Assembly: GCA_013415865.1 (NCBI GenBank)
Contig: CP058896.1
Coordinates: 1,159,957 to 1,223,956, forward strand
Direction: 5' to 3'
DNA length: 64,000 bases
DNA from: Methanomassiliicoccales archaeon
GTDB lineage: Archaea > Thermoplasmatota > Thermoplasmata > Methanomassiliicoccales > UBA472
The stretch's first letter is position 1; each line of letters begins with the position of its first letter. The notes beneath the pieces are model-generated. The model saw only the letters and a program-made list of their open reading frames with translations. It had not been told where the DNA came from and did no database searches. The position numbers were made by a program, and so were the translations under genes. Below are positions 42,213 through 51,571 of this stretch, one piece after another.

Positions 42213-43316
42213 TCATTTCTTAAGAGAGACCACCAAGGAATCCCAAACGAACCCTATTCCAAATCCCAGGAACAAGGAGAACATCTGGACCTGTGAGATG
42301 TCTGAGAATAAGGTATAAAAAACATATAGGCTGGCCAGATAGCCTGTGAAGCCTGAGAAAACCAATTTGGCCCCTCTTACGATCCCATGCCTGCTCCCGC
42401 TCATGAAAAGCAACTTGTTGGCAACGACAAGATACCCTATCGCAAGCAGCATCGCCACCACGATGGAGTATGTTAGCTCGTTCGTAAGGAAAGTACCTGT
42501 CATCTGGAAGACGCCGAACGTGAACACAAGACCTAACAGCAGCGCCGCGATATACCTGCCGAAAACATTCATCAAAAAGAAGGAGGTGGTGATGGCCAAC
42601 GCTTTTCCACCGATACCGCATTGTCGCATTATGGACAGTATGATGGTGGAGCTAAGCTTCGACTGTCCGCTCCTCCTCGAATCGAATTTGAACTCGACCT
42701 CGGCGATCTTTGAGCCCTTAGGTACGAACCTTAGGAGATCGAACAGGCCTTTGAACCCTTTCATCTCGAACTTGTCGCCCTTAGTCTCTATGACACGCTT
42801 GCACAGCTCCGTCCTTCCACCGAAGAAGCCGCTCATGGTGTCCACTGAGGTGGGCTGACCTTTGAACCTTAGGTAGGTCCTTGCCATCGTGTCCGCCCCC
42901 CAGGATGCTAACCTCCTCATCGATGATAGCTTTCCCCGGTCCTCCCTGACACCTATGACCAGGTCATTGCCGTTCTGTAGCTCTTGTACAAGCCTGCCTA
43001 CCGATTCTGGTGGATGCTGGAAGTCAGCGTCCATGACAACGAAGAACTCGGTCTTGGTCGCCATGATGCCATCCATGATGGACGCGGTCAACCCCTTCTT
43101 ATCAGGATCCCGTTCTATGACAATGATATCATGACGCATTCCGAACTCTCGGGCCTTCTGGACAGTACCGTCCTTGGAATTATCATCGACCACGATAATG
43201 GATGCCTTTGGGTAAAGACCCACCAGTGCTTCCAACATAGGAACAATATTGTCCACTTCGTTCAAGGTCGGCAAGATGACCGTGAACGGATTTTCTGAGG
43301 CCCATCCGGTTTCCAT
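42213..43316 (-). CDS. DPM1-type family 2 glycosyltransferase with GtrA-like membrane domain
   Basis: 367 residues. The catalytic half (about 1-230) has PTLNEVDNI, VVDDNSKDG and the DxD-type VMDADFQHPP. The C-terminal part (about 240-365) contains four spans like GtrA. Together this resembles dolichol-phosphate mannose or glucose synthases that load a lipid carrier for surface glycans. It sits divergent to the next glycosyltransferase. Donor sugar not shown. Confidence 0.85.
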   Translation of the reverse strand: METGWASENPFTVILPTLNEVDNIVPMLEALVGLYPKASIIVVDDNSKDGTVQKAREFGMRHDIIVIERDPDKKGLTASIMDGIMATKTEFFVVMDADFQHPPESVGRLVQELQNGNDLVIGVREDRGKLSSMRRLASWGADTMARTYLRFKGQPTSVDTMSGFFGGRTELCKRVIETKGDKFEMKGFKGLFDLLRFVPKGSKIAEVEFKFDSRRSGQSKLSSTIILSIMRQCGIGGKALAITTSFFLMNVFGRYIAALLLGLVFTFGVFQMTGTFLTNELTYSIVVAMLLAIGYLVVANKLLFMSGSRHGIVRGAKLVFSGFTGYLASLYVFYTLFSDISQVQMFSLFLGFGIGFVWDSLVVSLKK

Positions 43317-43341
43317 GTCCCTAGGTCAAGAATTTGCCAAA

Positions 43342-43352
43342 CTATTTATAGC
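43342..43352 (-). promoter_or_regulatory. TATA box of the DPM1-type gene
   Basis: The minus strand reads GCTATAAATAG. A start near 43320 puts ATG 43316 almost at the 5' end of the transcript, so it is close to leaderless. Confidence 0.6.
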
Positions 43353-43439
43353 TTTGTCGAAAGGCTGACCATTCAGGACGCCCTCATCATTTGATCCAAT
43401 TATCTGGTCACATCTGTTCTTGCTTCCGGTCCTGCAAAG

Positions 43440-43446
43440 AATATAA
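43440..43446 (+). promoter_or_regulatory. TATA box of the plus-strand glycosyltransferase
   Basis: AATATAAT, about 38 bases before ATG 43478, in the 160-bp divergent spacer of two glycosyltransferase genes. Confidence 0.5.
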
Positions 43447-43477
43447 TCCCATCGTGTCATTTGCATAAGGTCTGAAC

Positions 43478-44359
43478 ATGAAGGTGTCCGTGGGGATATG
43501 CGCCTATAATGAGGCCAGGAACATTGCCAGGTCCATCAGGTCGGTCCTTGGCCAGAACCTTGAGGGAGCAGAACTCATTGAGGTGTTGGTGATCTCGAGC
43601 GGAAGCACAGACGGCACTGACGAGATCGTACAACAGATCTCGAAAGAAGATGTCCGGGTGAGGTTGATAAGACAGGAAAGGCGAGAGGGAAAGAACTCGG
43701 CCGTCAATGAGTTCATGAGGTCGGCGAAGGGGGATATCTTGGCGCTCGTAAATGCGGATAATATCGTCGAAGAAGGGTCTCTCGATGCGCTGGTCAGACC
43801 ATTCTCAGATCCAAGCGTAGGGGTCGCAGGGGGGCATCCCATTCCAGTGAACCCAAAGAAAAAGGTGGTAGGGTTCGCCGTTCACATGCTGTGGGACATG
43901 CACCATAGGCTCTCCCTGATCTACCCGAAGGTCGGAGAGATGATGGCATTCAGGAATCTGCGTATCCAGATACCAACTGGCATGCAGTCTGATGAAGACC
44001 TTATCAGGATGGAGCTAGAGAAGAGAGGGCTCAGGACGGTATATGTCGCGGAGGCCACGGTGATAAATAAAGGCCCTGAGACGGTCCATGATTACCTCAA
44101 GCAGCGGACCCGCGTCAACATCGGCGAGAGATATATGAAAAAATGGTACGACTATGACATTCCAACGTGGAACAAGAACTTTCTTTTTTCCGCTATCCAG
44201 GGGTTCATCAGGGAGAATCGGAAAGATGTGTGGAAAATGTTCTTTGCAATAGGTCTGGAGCTTTTCGCGAGATATTTTGCGTCCCTCCATGTCGCGCTCG
44301 ACCGTGGGGACAGACCCGTATGGAACATGGTCGAGACGACGAAACAGGTAGAGAGGTAA
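43478..44359 (+). CDS. Family 2 glycosyltransferase (293 aa)
   Basis: GT-A fold: VGICAYNEARNIARSI at the start, SSGSTDGTDEI, then NADNIVEEG in place of the classical DxD. A C-terminal hydrophobic helix (about 245-270) may tie it to the membrane. It converges with the GmhA-GmhB gene with three bases between. Probably builds an S-layer or lipid-linked glycan. Confidence 0.8.
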   Translation: MKVSVGICAYNEARNIARSIRSVLGQNLEGAELIEVLVISSGSTDGTDEIVQQISKEDVRVRLIRQERREGKNSAVNEFMRSAKGDILALVNADNIVEEGSLDALVRPFSDPSVGVAGGHPIPVNPKKKVVGFAVHMLWDMHHRLSLIYPKVGEMMAFRNLRIQIPTGMQSDEDLIRMELEKRGLRTVYVAEATVINKGPETVHDYLKQRTRVNIGERYMKKWYDYDIPTWNKNFLFSAIQGFIRENRKDVWKMFFAIGLELFARYFASLHVALDRGDRPVWNMVETTKQVER

Positions 44360-44362
44360 GCT

Positions 44363-45400
44363 CTAATCCTGACCATCAAGGATCTCATCGACCGCCTTCG
44401 AGAAACCGTCAGGGCCGTCAACTTTCAGACTTCGGATGTTGAACCTCCTTCCCAGCTCCACATCATGCTCACTATCACCAATGATGAATGATCTCGAAAG
44501 ATCGATCTGGAAATCATCGATGGCCCGCTCGATCATCCCCGTGGCCGGTTTGCGACAGCCACATCCCTGGTCCGGATGGTGTGGACAATAGTATATCCCA
44601 TCAAATCTTCCACCGTCCTTGCCCACCTCCTCTACCAGGCGGTCGTGTATCTTATTCAAAGTCTCCTCTGTGAAATATCCTCTTGCGACCCCGGACTGGT
44701 TCGTGACCATGATGACCAGATATCCCGCATCGTTCAGGCGTTTTATCGCCTTTCCCACACCCGGAAATAGAACAAGGTCCTCAGGCCTGCTGCAATAGGG
44801 GACGTCCTTCACGATAGTATCGTCCCTGTCAATGAACACCGCGCCTCTCGCGAACATCCTTTTTTCGACGAGCCCACATATGATGTGACCAGCGACCATA
44901 TATCCCTCTTGTATCCTCGGGGTCCTCTTCGAAGGTATCTTCAATGCGATGTCCACCATGTCTCCTATGGTCCCACCCGATCCAGTGAACGCGATCGTCG
45001 TGGCCCCCAGCTCCTTTGCCTTCTTCAACGCCTTGATGACGTTCTTTGAGCTCCCAGAGGTACTGATGCCGATGACAACATCACCGCCCTGGACCAACCC
45101 TTCAACGTTCCTCACGAACACCTCCTCGAAGTTGTAGTCGTTCCCGATCGCGGTTATAGCTGAAAGGTTGGTGAACGCCATGGCCCTCAGCGGAGGCCGG
45201 TCCATTGAGTACTTGCCAGTGAGCTCGGCCGCTAGGTGTTGGGCATCTGCTGCGCTTCCACCGTTACCAAAGAAGAACACCGTTTTCCCGGACCTCAAGG
45301 AGGCGACGATCGCATCGACTATCTCTAGGACCTTTTGAACTTCTATCGAAGAGATGACCGATGCAGACTCCTCCAGCTCTCTTGATATCTCACGGCTCAT
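44363..45400 (-). CDS. GmhA-GmhB fusion: heptose phosphate isomerase and phosphatase
   Basis: 345 residues. The first 190 are a sedoheptulose-7-phosphate isomerase (FGNGGSAADAQHLAAELTGK, ISTSGSSKNVIKAL). From about 192 comes a HAD phosphatase of GmhB type: FIDRDDT nucleophile, VTNQSGVARGYF, zinc loop CPHHPDQGCGCRKP, and IIGDSEHDVELG. The two catalyse the isomerase and C7 phosphatase steps of glycero-manno-heptose activation. Usually separate proteins; here one chain. Overlaps hddA by four bases. Confidence 0.9.
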   Translation of the reverse strand: MSREISRELEESASVISSIEVQKVLEIVDAIVASLRSGKTVFFFGNGGSAADAQHLAAELTGKYSMDRPPLRAMAFTNLSAITAIGNDYNFEEVFVRNVEGLVQGGDVVIGISTSGSSKNVIKALKKAKELGATTIAFTGSGGTIGDMVDIALKIPSKRTPRIQEGYMVAGHIICGLVEKRMFARGAVFIDRDDTIVKDVPYCSRPEDLVLFPGVGKAIKRLNDAGYLVIMVTNQSGVARGYFTEETLNKIHDRLVEEVGKDGGRFDGIYYCPHHPDQGCGCRKPATGMIERAIDDFQIDLSRSFIIGDSEHDVELGRRFNIRSLKVDGPDGFSKAVDEILDGQD

Positions 45401-46422
45401 CTCATGAACCTCCAGGTCTGAAGCCCATGCTTATCGAAGTTGAAGTGCGTCATCTCGACACCGAGCTTTGCCAGCTCTTTAGCGACGACGTGCTTTCTCT
45501 CATAGTCGCAGATAAAGAACATGAAACCACCGCCGCCCGCCCCTGAGATCTTTCCTCCAAGGGCACCGTTTGCCATGGCGGTCGAGTATATCGCATCTAC
45601 CCTATCGTTGGTGATCTTCTTTGTGAACCTTTTTTTCTGCTCCCAGGACTCGTTAAGAAGCACGCCTATCCTTTTGATGTCCCCCACCATCAGAGCATCC
45701 TTCGTCTCCTTGGCCAGCTTTTTTGCGTTATCGAGGGCCTGGACCACATCCTCTTTTTTATCTATGTAGCCCTTTGTCTGCTCGTCGATGATATTGGCCG
45801 AGTCCCTGGTCTTCCCCGTATAGCACAATAGCAAAAGATAATGAAGCTCGTTCAAAACGTCCCCCTTTATCCTGAGAGGCGTGACTATGGTATCGTTCCC
45901 TTTGAACTCGATATAGTTGAAACCTCCAAAGACCGCCGCATATTGGTCCTGACGACCTCCCTTGAAACCCAGCTCCTCCCGCTCCAATGAATAGGCCAGC
46001 TTGGCCATCTCATACTGCGACATCGGCTCGTTCATCCATTCAGTGATCGCGCCCAATATGGACACTATCACCGTGGAAGAGCCCCCCAGGCCGCTTCCAG
46101 GTGGGGCATCGCAATGTAAAAACATATCGAAACCCTGCTTGACGTCAAAATGGTTCAAGACGGCCTTGATGAGGTCCAGATTCCCGTCATAAGTGAACAG
46201 GCCATTGGCCGTCCATCTCTCCTCTCGCCCATAGTCAAGCGATCTGATGGAGATCTGCCTGTCATTCCTTGGAACGATGCTGCAATATGCATACATGTCA
46301 ATGGTGGCAGATAGCACGGCCCCGCCCCTCTCATCACAATATGGCGAAACATCTGTTCCTCCCCCAGCAAAACTGATCCTGAGCGGTGCCTTGCTCCTTA
46401 TCAGGACTCCTTTATCTGACAT
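45397..46422 (-). CDS. hddA: D-glycero-D-manno-heptose 7-phosphate kinase, HddA-like
   Basis: 341 residues, GHMP kinase. Motif 1 PLRISFAGGGTDVSPYCDE, ATP loop PPGSGLGGSSTVIVS, motif 3 KISGAGGGGFMFF. This closely follows HddA, which phosphorylates C1 of heptose-7-phosphate ahead of GDP activation. Cotranscribed with the GmhA-GmhB fusion, so three of the four steps are in one two-gene unit. The close relative fucokinase/galactokinase classes are less likely given the neighbour. Confidence 0.85.
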   Translation of the reverse strand: MSDKGVLIRSKAPLRISFAGGGTDVSPYCDERGGAVLSATIDMYAYCSIVPRNDRQISIRSLDYGREERWTANGLFTYDGNLDLIKAVLNHFDVKQGFDMFLHCDAPPGSGLGGSSTVIVSILGAITEWMNEPMSQYEMAKLAYSLEREELGFKGGRQDQYAAVFGGFNYIEFKGNDTIVTPLRIKGDVLNELHYLLLLCYTGKTRDSANIIDEQTKGYIDKKEDVVQALDNAKKLAKETKDALMVGDIKRIGVLLNESWEQKKRFTKKITNDRVDAIYSTAMANGALGGKISGAGGGGFMFFICDYERKHVVAKELAKLGVEMTHFNFDKHGLQTWRFMR

Positions 46423-46499
46423 CTAGACCACCCTATCGCCTACGGTGGATTTATGAGATTCCCTGACCAGGTTAAAAAAGGCAAGGTTGGATAGGATCC

Positions 46500-47735
46500 T
46501 TAATGGCGTCTGATCAACACATACCCTGCAAGCGAAAGGACCGCAATGGCCCCGATCAACGCCATCCCCCATTCCAACATCCCATGCTCATCTTCCTTAA
46601 CATATGATGGAACGATCGATATATCATGGGATGAGAAGGAAGGAATGTAGATCAATATCTGGACCACACCATCAGCGTCCGCAAGTGCAGACACGGCATC
46701 GTCCTCGGATGCTATTGCAGAAGGGACCACTCCATCGATCGCGACTACCTCGACGTCACTACCATCAACCTTTACTGAGATGTCACCGGTTCCAGAAACA
46801 ATCTTTTTATCCATATTGACCAGGATGACCCTTCCGCTATGCACGTCCGATGAGACCTCGATCACGACCTTCTCATGCTCGGCCTCTTCGACCTTCACCC
46901 TTATTGACGCGTCATAGTTCAGATCCTCATAATCGACACCATCCTCATCAGAGGATATAGAGAGTTCAGCTCCAAGGACCCCGCCCATCAGTCCTTGGAA
47001 CACAGCATTCTCCATTTCTCCATTCCTCTCCCCTATCATCGGATGGAACCTGATCATCAGGTTGTCGTTGGGGGCGGCGGTCATATTGATATACACACCT
47101 TGATCGGTATCCTCAATGTCCACGCTCCCATTTTGATTGATAATTGACCCTCTTATCCCAATCCCAGTGATCAGTATTATTGTCTGGTTACCTTCGTTAT
47201 CGATTTTGGAAGCGTTTATCCCTTCAGCCAAGAGAATTTTGATCCTCCTCTCTTCTCCTTGGTTTTTTATTTGTACCATCCCAGTGGGGTTATCGTGCAT
47301 CTTGATCGATAACGCAGCTTTTCCTATTTTTAGAATTGAACCGGTAACCTTGACATCGTTCTTATTGAGCTCATAACCTTCAATGGCCAAAAAATCAAAA
47401 AGCTGTATCATCTCAACGTTCGACCTCAACTTAAAATCAGAGATGTTGACATTTTCCTCATCTATCATGAAGGTGACAAACTTCCCTGAAGCAACCCCGT
47501 CGTTCAGGTTGAATTTTCCAAAAAGGCCAAGCGCGATGGCTCTCTCGTTCTCCTCTGGATCATCATCTTGAGAATCAATATCCTTTGTGGTTGGTTCTGC
47601 GGACATAAAACTTGGCAAGCAACACAATATCAAAGAGGCGCACAAAAGCCATGCTATCGATTTTGGACCGATTCTCAAATTCACCACGTCTTTCATATAT
47701 CTGTAAAAGTTTGAAGCAATTTTCGGTTCAATCAT
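46500..47735 (-). CDS. Membrane-anchored extracellular protein (411 aa)
   Basis: An N-terminal signal (about 26-46: IAWLLCASLILCCLPSFMSA) after a 25-residue basic head, a long acidic beta-rich ectodomain, and a C-terminal span (about 390-405) ending RRH. Surface protein of unknown role; several Asn-X-Ser/Thr sites may carry the glycans made next door. ATG 47696 could be the real start. No family recognised. Confidence 0.6.
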   Translation of the reverse strand: MIEPKIASNFYRYMKDVVNLRIGPKSIAWLLCASLILCCLPSFMSAEPTTKDIDSQDDDPEENERAIALGLFGKFNLNDGVASGKFVTFMIDEENVNISDFKLRSNVEMIQLFDFLAIEGYELNKNDVKVTGSILKIGKAALSIKMHDNPTGMVQIKNQGEERRIKILLAEGINASKIDNEGNQTIILITGIGIRGSIINQNGSVDIEDTDQGVYINMTAAPNDNLMIRFHPMIGERNGEMENAVFQGLMGGVLGAELSISSDEDGVDYEDLNYDASIRVKVEEAEHEKVVIEVSSDVHSGRVILVNMDKKIVSGTGDISVKVDGSDVEVVAIDGVVPSAIASEDDAVSALADADGVVQILIYIPSFSSHDISIVPSYVKEDEHGMLEWGMALIGAIAVLSLAGYVLIRRH

Positions 47736-47829
47736 CGAAGTGATCCTACATCGCTAAGGTTAGTTCATCGGATCATTTACCGACGATCATTGCACATCCT
47801 TTAAATGTTCATAGTACAAATTGTTCATC

Positions 47830-48093
47830 ATGTCCCCATTAGAACTGTTCCTGGGAATGGTGTTCGCAGGGATGTCCCTGATGGTCTTATCGATATCGCT
47901 CATGGCATTAAGGAGACATAAGGAAATTAAAATGTATCTTGTGTCGCTCGCCTTCGTCCTCTACTCGCTCATGGCGGTATTGAACCTTTTGGCCGACGTC
48001 ATTGAATGGGGCGTCTGGCATATGAGCATTGAAGTTCTGTCCTTCAATATTGGGATCATATTATCGATCTACATGGCCATCGTCAAAGGTTGA
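47830..48093 (+). CDS. Three-span small membrane protein (87 aa)
   Basis: Three hydrophobic helices with little else. ATG 47830 is about 30 bases after TTTAAATG and so probably leaderless. It is seven bases ahead of the following regulator. In archaea such pairs (membrane protein plus two-wing regulator) often sense membrane state, which is inference here. Confidence 0.55.
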   Translation: MSPLELFLGMVFAGMSLMVLSISLMALRRHKEIKMYLVSLAFVLYSLMAVLNLLADVIEWGVWHMSIEVLSFNIGIILSIYMAIVKG

Positions 48094-48099
48094 TGGGCG

Positions 48100-48621
48100 A
48101 TGAAAGATCCATTAGCACTTGAGAATCGAAGGCGGATCTTCGAGCACATCGGTAAAAAGCCGGGGACGCATATCAGGGAAATGGAGAGGGAGCTCGGGCT
48201 CTCGATAGGGGTCCTTACGTACCATCTTGACCAGCTTGAGATGTCAGGGCTCATAAGGTCAGAGGGCGAAAATCGTAAGAGCTACTTCCGCACCAAGGAC
48301 TTCACCAAAGCGGATAGACAATTGATAGCGAACCTCCGTTCCAAGAGGGCAGAGCAGATTGCCCTTGCCCTATTGGAAAAGGATGGGTTGTCCTTCAGGG
48401 AGATAAGAGAAAAATTGAGGGTATCAAATTCTACCCTGTCTTATCATATGGGTCGCCTTGAAAGGATGGAGATAGTAACAACATCAAAAGTGGAACGGGA
48501 AAAGGTGTACCATCTTAAGGACAGGGAAGCGGTTCATCTTGCCCTCATGACCATCGAAAAGACAGAGGACCCAGTGGCTATCTTTATTCGAATATGGGAC
48601 GCATTAAGCAAGAAAGAATAG
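48100..48621 (+). CDS. Tandem winged-helix transcriptional regulator (173 aa)
   Basis: Two winged-helix modules: about 10-60 (HIREMERELGLSIGVLTYHL) and about 85-140 (SFREIREKLRVSNSTLSYHM). Both carry YH in the recognition helix as in many archaeal ArsR/MarR-like proteins. Follows the 87-aa membrane protein and is probably cotranscribed. Target unknown. Confidence 0.75.
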   Translation: MKDPLALENRRRIFEHIGKKPGTHIREMERELGLSIGVLTYHLDQLEMSGLIRSEGENRKSYFRTKDFTKADRQLIANLRSKRAEQIALALLEKDGLSFREIREKLRVSNSTLSYHMGRLERMEIVTTSKVEREKVYHLKDREAVHLALMTIEKTEDPVAIFIRIWDALSKKE

Positions 48622-48742
48622 GAGCTTACCCGGAGTCGTTCTCATTGATATATTTTTTGTAATGGTAGGTGTTAGAAAAAGTAAATTTTATGATATCATT
48701 TTCTATCTTTCGAATATCGTAAATTTATTGCATATTGCGTAT

Positions 48743-48768
48743 GCATGGCCAGATAGTGGCCAGCATGC
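48743..48768 (+). promoter_or_regulatory. Inverted repeat upstream of the amino-acid ABC operon
   Basis: GCATGGCCA ... TGGCCAGCATGC: arms GGCCA and TGGCC around GATAG, with GCATG and CATGC outside. A TATA-like TTTTAAGATAG follows (about 48776-48787), so transcription begins near 48803. The repeat is upstream of the core promoter. The 230-bp spacer holds no gene. Confidence 0.5.
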
Positions 48769-48853
48769 GAAAATAGTTTTAAGATAGAGTATCACATAAC
48801 GCACGAAATATGTCAGAATCTACGGGCATACGGGCAACAGCCCATCGCCACCT

Positions 48854-49672
48854 TTGAAGAAAAAAGGAATGAAACCTATTATGCTCGTTGCGATCGCCAT
48901 CGTCCTCATTGTGGCGTTGGTGTCCGTCGTTGTTCTAGGAGGGTTCCTGGACAACGATGATGAGAATGCACTCGAGAGGATCCAGAGAAAGGGCAAGATC
49001 GTCGTGGGGACCCAGGTCCCGTATCCGCCGTTCGAGAATCTGAACCTAACCACAAACGAGCTGGAGGGGATCGATATCGAGATCATGTATTACATTGCGG
49101 ACAAACTTGGCGTCCAGATCGAATGGAAGATGATGGACTTCGACCCGTTGTTCGCAGCGGTCCAGACCGGACAGCTCGATTGCGCAATATCCTCGATCAC
49201 AATAACCGAAGAACGTGACGAGGTCAACGACTTCACAATACCCTATTACGTGGCCAACCAAGCGGTTCTGGTCAGGGAGGAGAGCACCATCGCGAGTATC
49301 GAGGACCTATACGGGAAGAAGATCATCACCCAGCTCGGTACCACAGGTCAGTATTGGGTCGATGCCAACCTCGTTGATACGAACAAGATCGATGCGGATG
49401 ACCACACCAAGTTTGCCGATGTACCTGCAGCCGTACTAACGGTCGAGAACAATCAACAGGACGCCTTCGTTGTAGACACCCCAGTAGCTTGGAAGTATGC
49501 CAACGACACCGCCTACAACCTGAAGGTCGGGTTCATCATCTATACCATGGAGCAATATGGGATTCTTATACCTCAAGGTGAGCCTGAGCTGAAGAAGGCC
49601 ATGGACGATGCTATCGCCGAAATGATCGCTGATGGCACGCTCGAAGAGATCATGCTGAGATGGCTGATCTAA
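48854..49672 (+). CDS. Polar amino-acid ABC transporter substrate-binding protein
   Basis: 272 residues, TTG start at 48854 or ATG 48869. A membrane anchor (about 9-28) precedes a spacer and a type 3 solute-binding fold: GTQVPYPPFEN, GIDIEIMYYIADKLG, DFTIPYYVANQAVLV, QLGTTGQYW. The ligand Arg/Asp pattern is that of glutamine/arginine-type proteins; exact amino acid unresolved. Confidence 0.87.
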   Translation: MKKKGMKPIMLVAIAIVLIVALVSVVVLGGFLDNDDENALERIQRKGKIVVGTQVPYPPFENLNLTTNELEGIDIEIMYYIADKLGVQIEWKMMDFDPLFAAVQTGQLDCAISSITITEERDEVNDFTIPYYVANQAVLVREESTIASIEDLYGKKIITQLGTTGQYWVDANLVDTNKIDADDHTKFADVPAAVLTVENNQQDAFVVDTPVAWKYANDTAYNLKVGFIIYTMEQYGILIPQGEPELKKAMDDAIAEMIADGTLEEIMLRWLI

Positions 49673-49732
49673 AAACCCCTTTCACTATAATTTTTTTACA
49701 TATCTTAATAAAGATCGAGCAGAGGTCTCAAT

Positions 49733-50413
49733 ATGGCGGTCGAGATCAGATGGGGAATAATCCCGGAGAACATTGATTCCTTTTTAGATGGCCTAGAGGT
49801 AACGCTCAAGATAGCGGTGATATCCGTCCTTCTGGGCTTCATCGGAGGGATAATAATCGGGATGGGGAGGATATCCCGGAATCCTGTGACATATGGGCTC
49901 TCGACCGTATATGTTGAGGCCTTCAGAGGTACCCCTTTGCTGATACAGATATTTCTTGTCTATCTAGGTCTTCCTCAACTGGGGATCTACATAGATAGTC
50001 CGTTCATCGCCGGACTGATAGCATTGTCATTAAACAGTGCCGCTTATCAAGCCGAGATATTCAGAGGAGGGGTACAATCCATATCAAAAGGTCAGATGGA
50101 GGCTGCACGGTCACTGGGCCTAAGCTATAATCAGGCCATGATGAAGGTCATCATCCCACAGGCCATCCGGAACGCCCTCCCTCCATACACGAACGAGTTC
50201 ATTACCATGATCAAGGACTCATCGCTTGTCATAACAATAGGTGTTATGGAACTTACGATGACCGGAAAACTGATAAGCTCCAGCTCAGGACAGTCGATCC
50301 CCGTTCTGCTGTTCGTCGCATTTCTCTATTTCATTCTGACGTTCAGCACTGCCAGGATAATGAGGTTCGTGGAGAAGCGTTTTGCCATCCCAGGGATGAT
50401 GGGGTGTGAATGA
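49733..50413 (+). CDS. Amino-acid ABC transporter permease (HisM/GlnP type)
   Basis: 226 residues with five spans; the EAA motif ([22 protein letters not shown]) contacts the ATPase. GAGGT precedes ATG 49733. It overlaps the ATPase gene as ATGA. A single permease suggests a homodimer. Confidence 0.88.
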   Translation: MAVEIRWGIIPENIDSFLDGLEVTLKIAVISVLLGFIGGIIIGMGRISRNPVTYGLSTVYVEAFRGTPLLIQIFLVYLGLPQLGIYIDSPFIAGLIALSLNSAAYQAEIFRGGVQSISKGQMEAARSLGLSYNQAMMKVIIPQAIRNALPPYTNEFITMIKDSSLVITIGVMELTMTGKLISSSSGQSIPVLLFVAFLYFILTFSTARIMRFVEKRFAIPGMMGCE

Positions 50414-51345
50414 ACATGAACGGCCCTATTATCGAGACCGTAGGATTGAGAAAATCGTTCGAGGGCAATGAGGTGCTCAAGGGGATTTCCATGAAGATCA
50501 TGCCTAACGAGGTCGTGGCGATCATTGGTCCTAGCGGGAGTGGCAAGAGCACCCTCCTCCGTTGCTTGAACCTCCTGAACGAACCTACTGCCGGTAAGAT
50601 TTTTTTCGAAGGTTATGACATCACAGACAAGAACGTAGACATCAACATCGTACGCTCACAGATGACCATGGTCTTCCAGAATTTCAACCTCTTCATGCAT
50701 CTGACGGCCAGAAAGAATGTATCGCTGGCGTTGACCAAGGTCAAAAAAATGGATAAAGAAGAGGCTGACAGATTGGCGATGGAGGCCTTACGACAGGTAG
50801 GACTTGCAGACAAGGCAGATTCGTATCCAGGCCAGCTCTCAGGTGGTCAACAGCAGCGTGTGGCGATCGCAAGATGCATAGCGATGCAACCAAAGGTCAT
50901 ATTGTTCGATGAGCCGACCTCGGCCCTTGACCCGGAGCTCATCGGAGAAGTGCTGGATGTGATCAAGAAGCTGGCATTGACCACGGGCATGACGATGGTC
51001 GTTGTGACCCATGAGATGGGCTTTGCAAGGGAGATAGCCGATAGGGTCGTCTTCATGGACAATGGCATTATTGCCGAGGAGGGACCACCAGAGGAGATAT
51101 TTGTCAATCCAAAGAACGAAAGGACCAAAGTATTCCTCAGGCGCGTTCTAAAGGAGATAGACGAGCTAGACCCATTGAAGCCAAAATACGACGCCCCGGT
51201 CATCACGAACGACAATGGAGGCGTCGAGCAGACATCGGACAATGTCCCGGCCCAAAGCGAAGATGAAAGGAAACGGTGGTTCAATTTCGGTAAGGGCCTG
51301 AAAGGGCAGAGGACCAAGGACAAGGACCGAGGTTGGTGGCGTTGA
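50410..51345 (+). CDS. Amino-acid ABC transporter ATPase with C-terminal extension
   Basis: 311 residues. Core: Walker [15 protein letters not shown]-loop [11 protein letters not shown], signature [14 protein letters not shown], Walker [14 protein letters not shown]-switch VVTHEMGFA. This is the GlnQ/HisP class. About 55 extra C-terminal residues (from LDPLKPKY), rich in Lys, Asn and Trp, are not part of that family and could be regulatory. Confidence 0.88.
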   Translation: MNMNGPIIETVGLRKSFEGNEVLKGISMKIMPNEVVAIIGPSGSGKSTLLRCLNLLNEPTAGKIFFEGYDITDKNVDINIVRSQMTMVFQNFNLFMHLTARKNVSLALTKVKKMDKEEADRLAMEALRQVGLADKADSYPGQLSGGQQQRVAIARCIAMQPKVILFDEPTSALDPELIGEVLDVIKKLALTTGMTMVVVTHEMGFAREIADRVVFMDNGIIAEEGPPEEIFVNPKNERTKVFLRRVLKEIDELDPLKPKYDAPVITNDNGGVEQTSDNVPAQSEDERKRWFNFGKGLKGQRTKDKDRGWWR

Positions 51346-51418
51346 GCACATCTCACAAAAATAGGTCATCAGGGAAGCCAACGCCTAAAAATCAAAACCA
51401 TGTCAATAAATGACAATC

Positions 51419-51427
51419 ATTAAATAG
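51419..51427 (+). promoter_or_regulatory. TATA box of the branched-chain leader transcript
   Basis: ATTAAATAG. Initiation about 26 bases downstream (near 51446) puts ATG 51453 within roughly seven bases of the 5' end, so ribosomes could load on the leader ORF as soon as RNA appears. Confidence 0.5.
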
Positions 51428-51452
51428 CCACGTCATAATACAATCGGCCACA

Positions 51453-51515
51453 ATGAGCTTCGCTGCCCTTAGGTCCATAATTATTGTCATGGTCAGCGGA
51501 AAGCTTATTGTCTGA
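51453..51515 (+). CDS. Candidate Ile/Val/Leu-rich leader peptide (20 aa)
   Basis: ATG 51453 to TGA 51513-51515 encodes a peptide starting MSFAALR followed by SIIIVMV and ending KLIV. Nine of its 20 residues are Ile, Val or Leu, in three clusters near the end. The stop codon touches the first base of a GC hairpin plus T tract, and the next genes encode an ACT regulatory protein and IlvE. This order (short regulatory-codon ORF, terminator, biosynthetic genes) is that of bacterial ilv leader peptides. Chance cannot be excluded from a single sequence. Confidence 0.45.
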   Translation: MSFAALRSIIIVMVSGKLIV

Positions 51516-51549
51516 AGGAGGAGGTGGCTCGGAGGGCCGTCTCCTTTTT
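51515..51549 (+). terminator. Hairpin and T5 tract, candidate attenuator
   Basis: Outer stem AAGGAG (51515-51520) with CTCCTT (51541-51546); inner stem GGCTC-GGA-GGGCC (51526-51538) with a three-base loop and one G-U pair; T tract 51545-51549. It follows the leader ORF without a gap. CGGCC at 51445-51449 could pair with GGCCG at 51535-51539, giving a possible alternative fold. Confidence 0.55.
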
Positions 51550-51571
51550 GTTCGAGAAAATGAGGTAGTGG

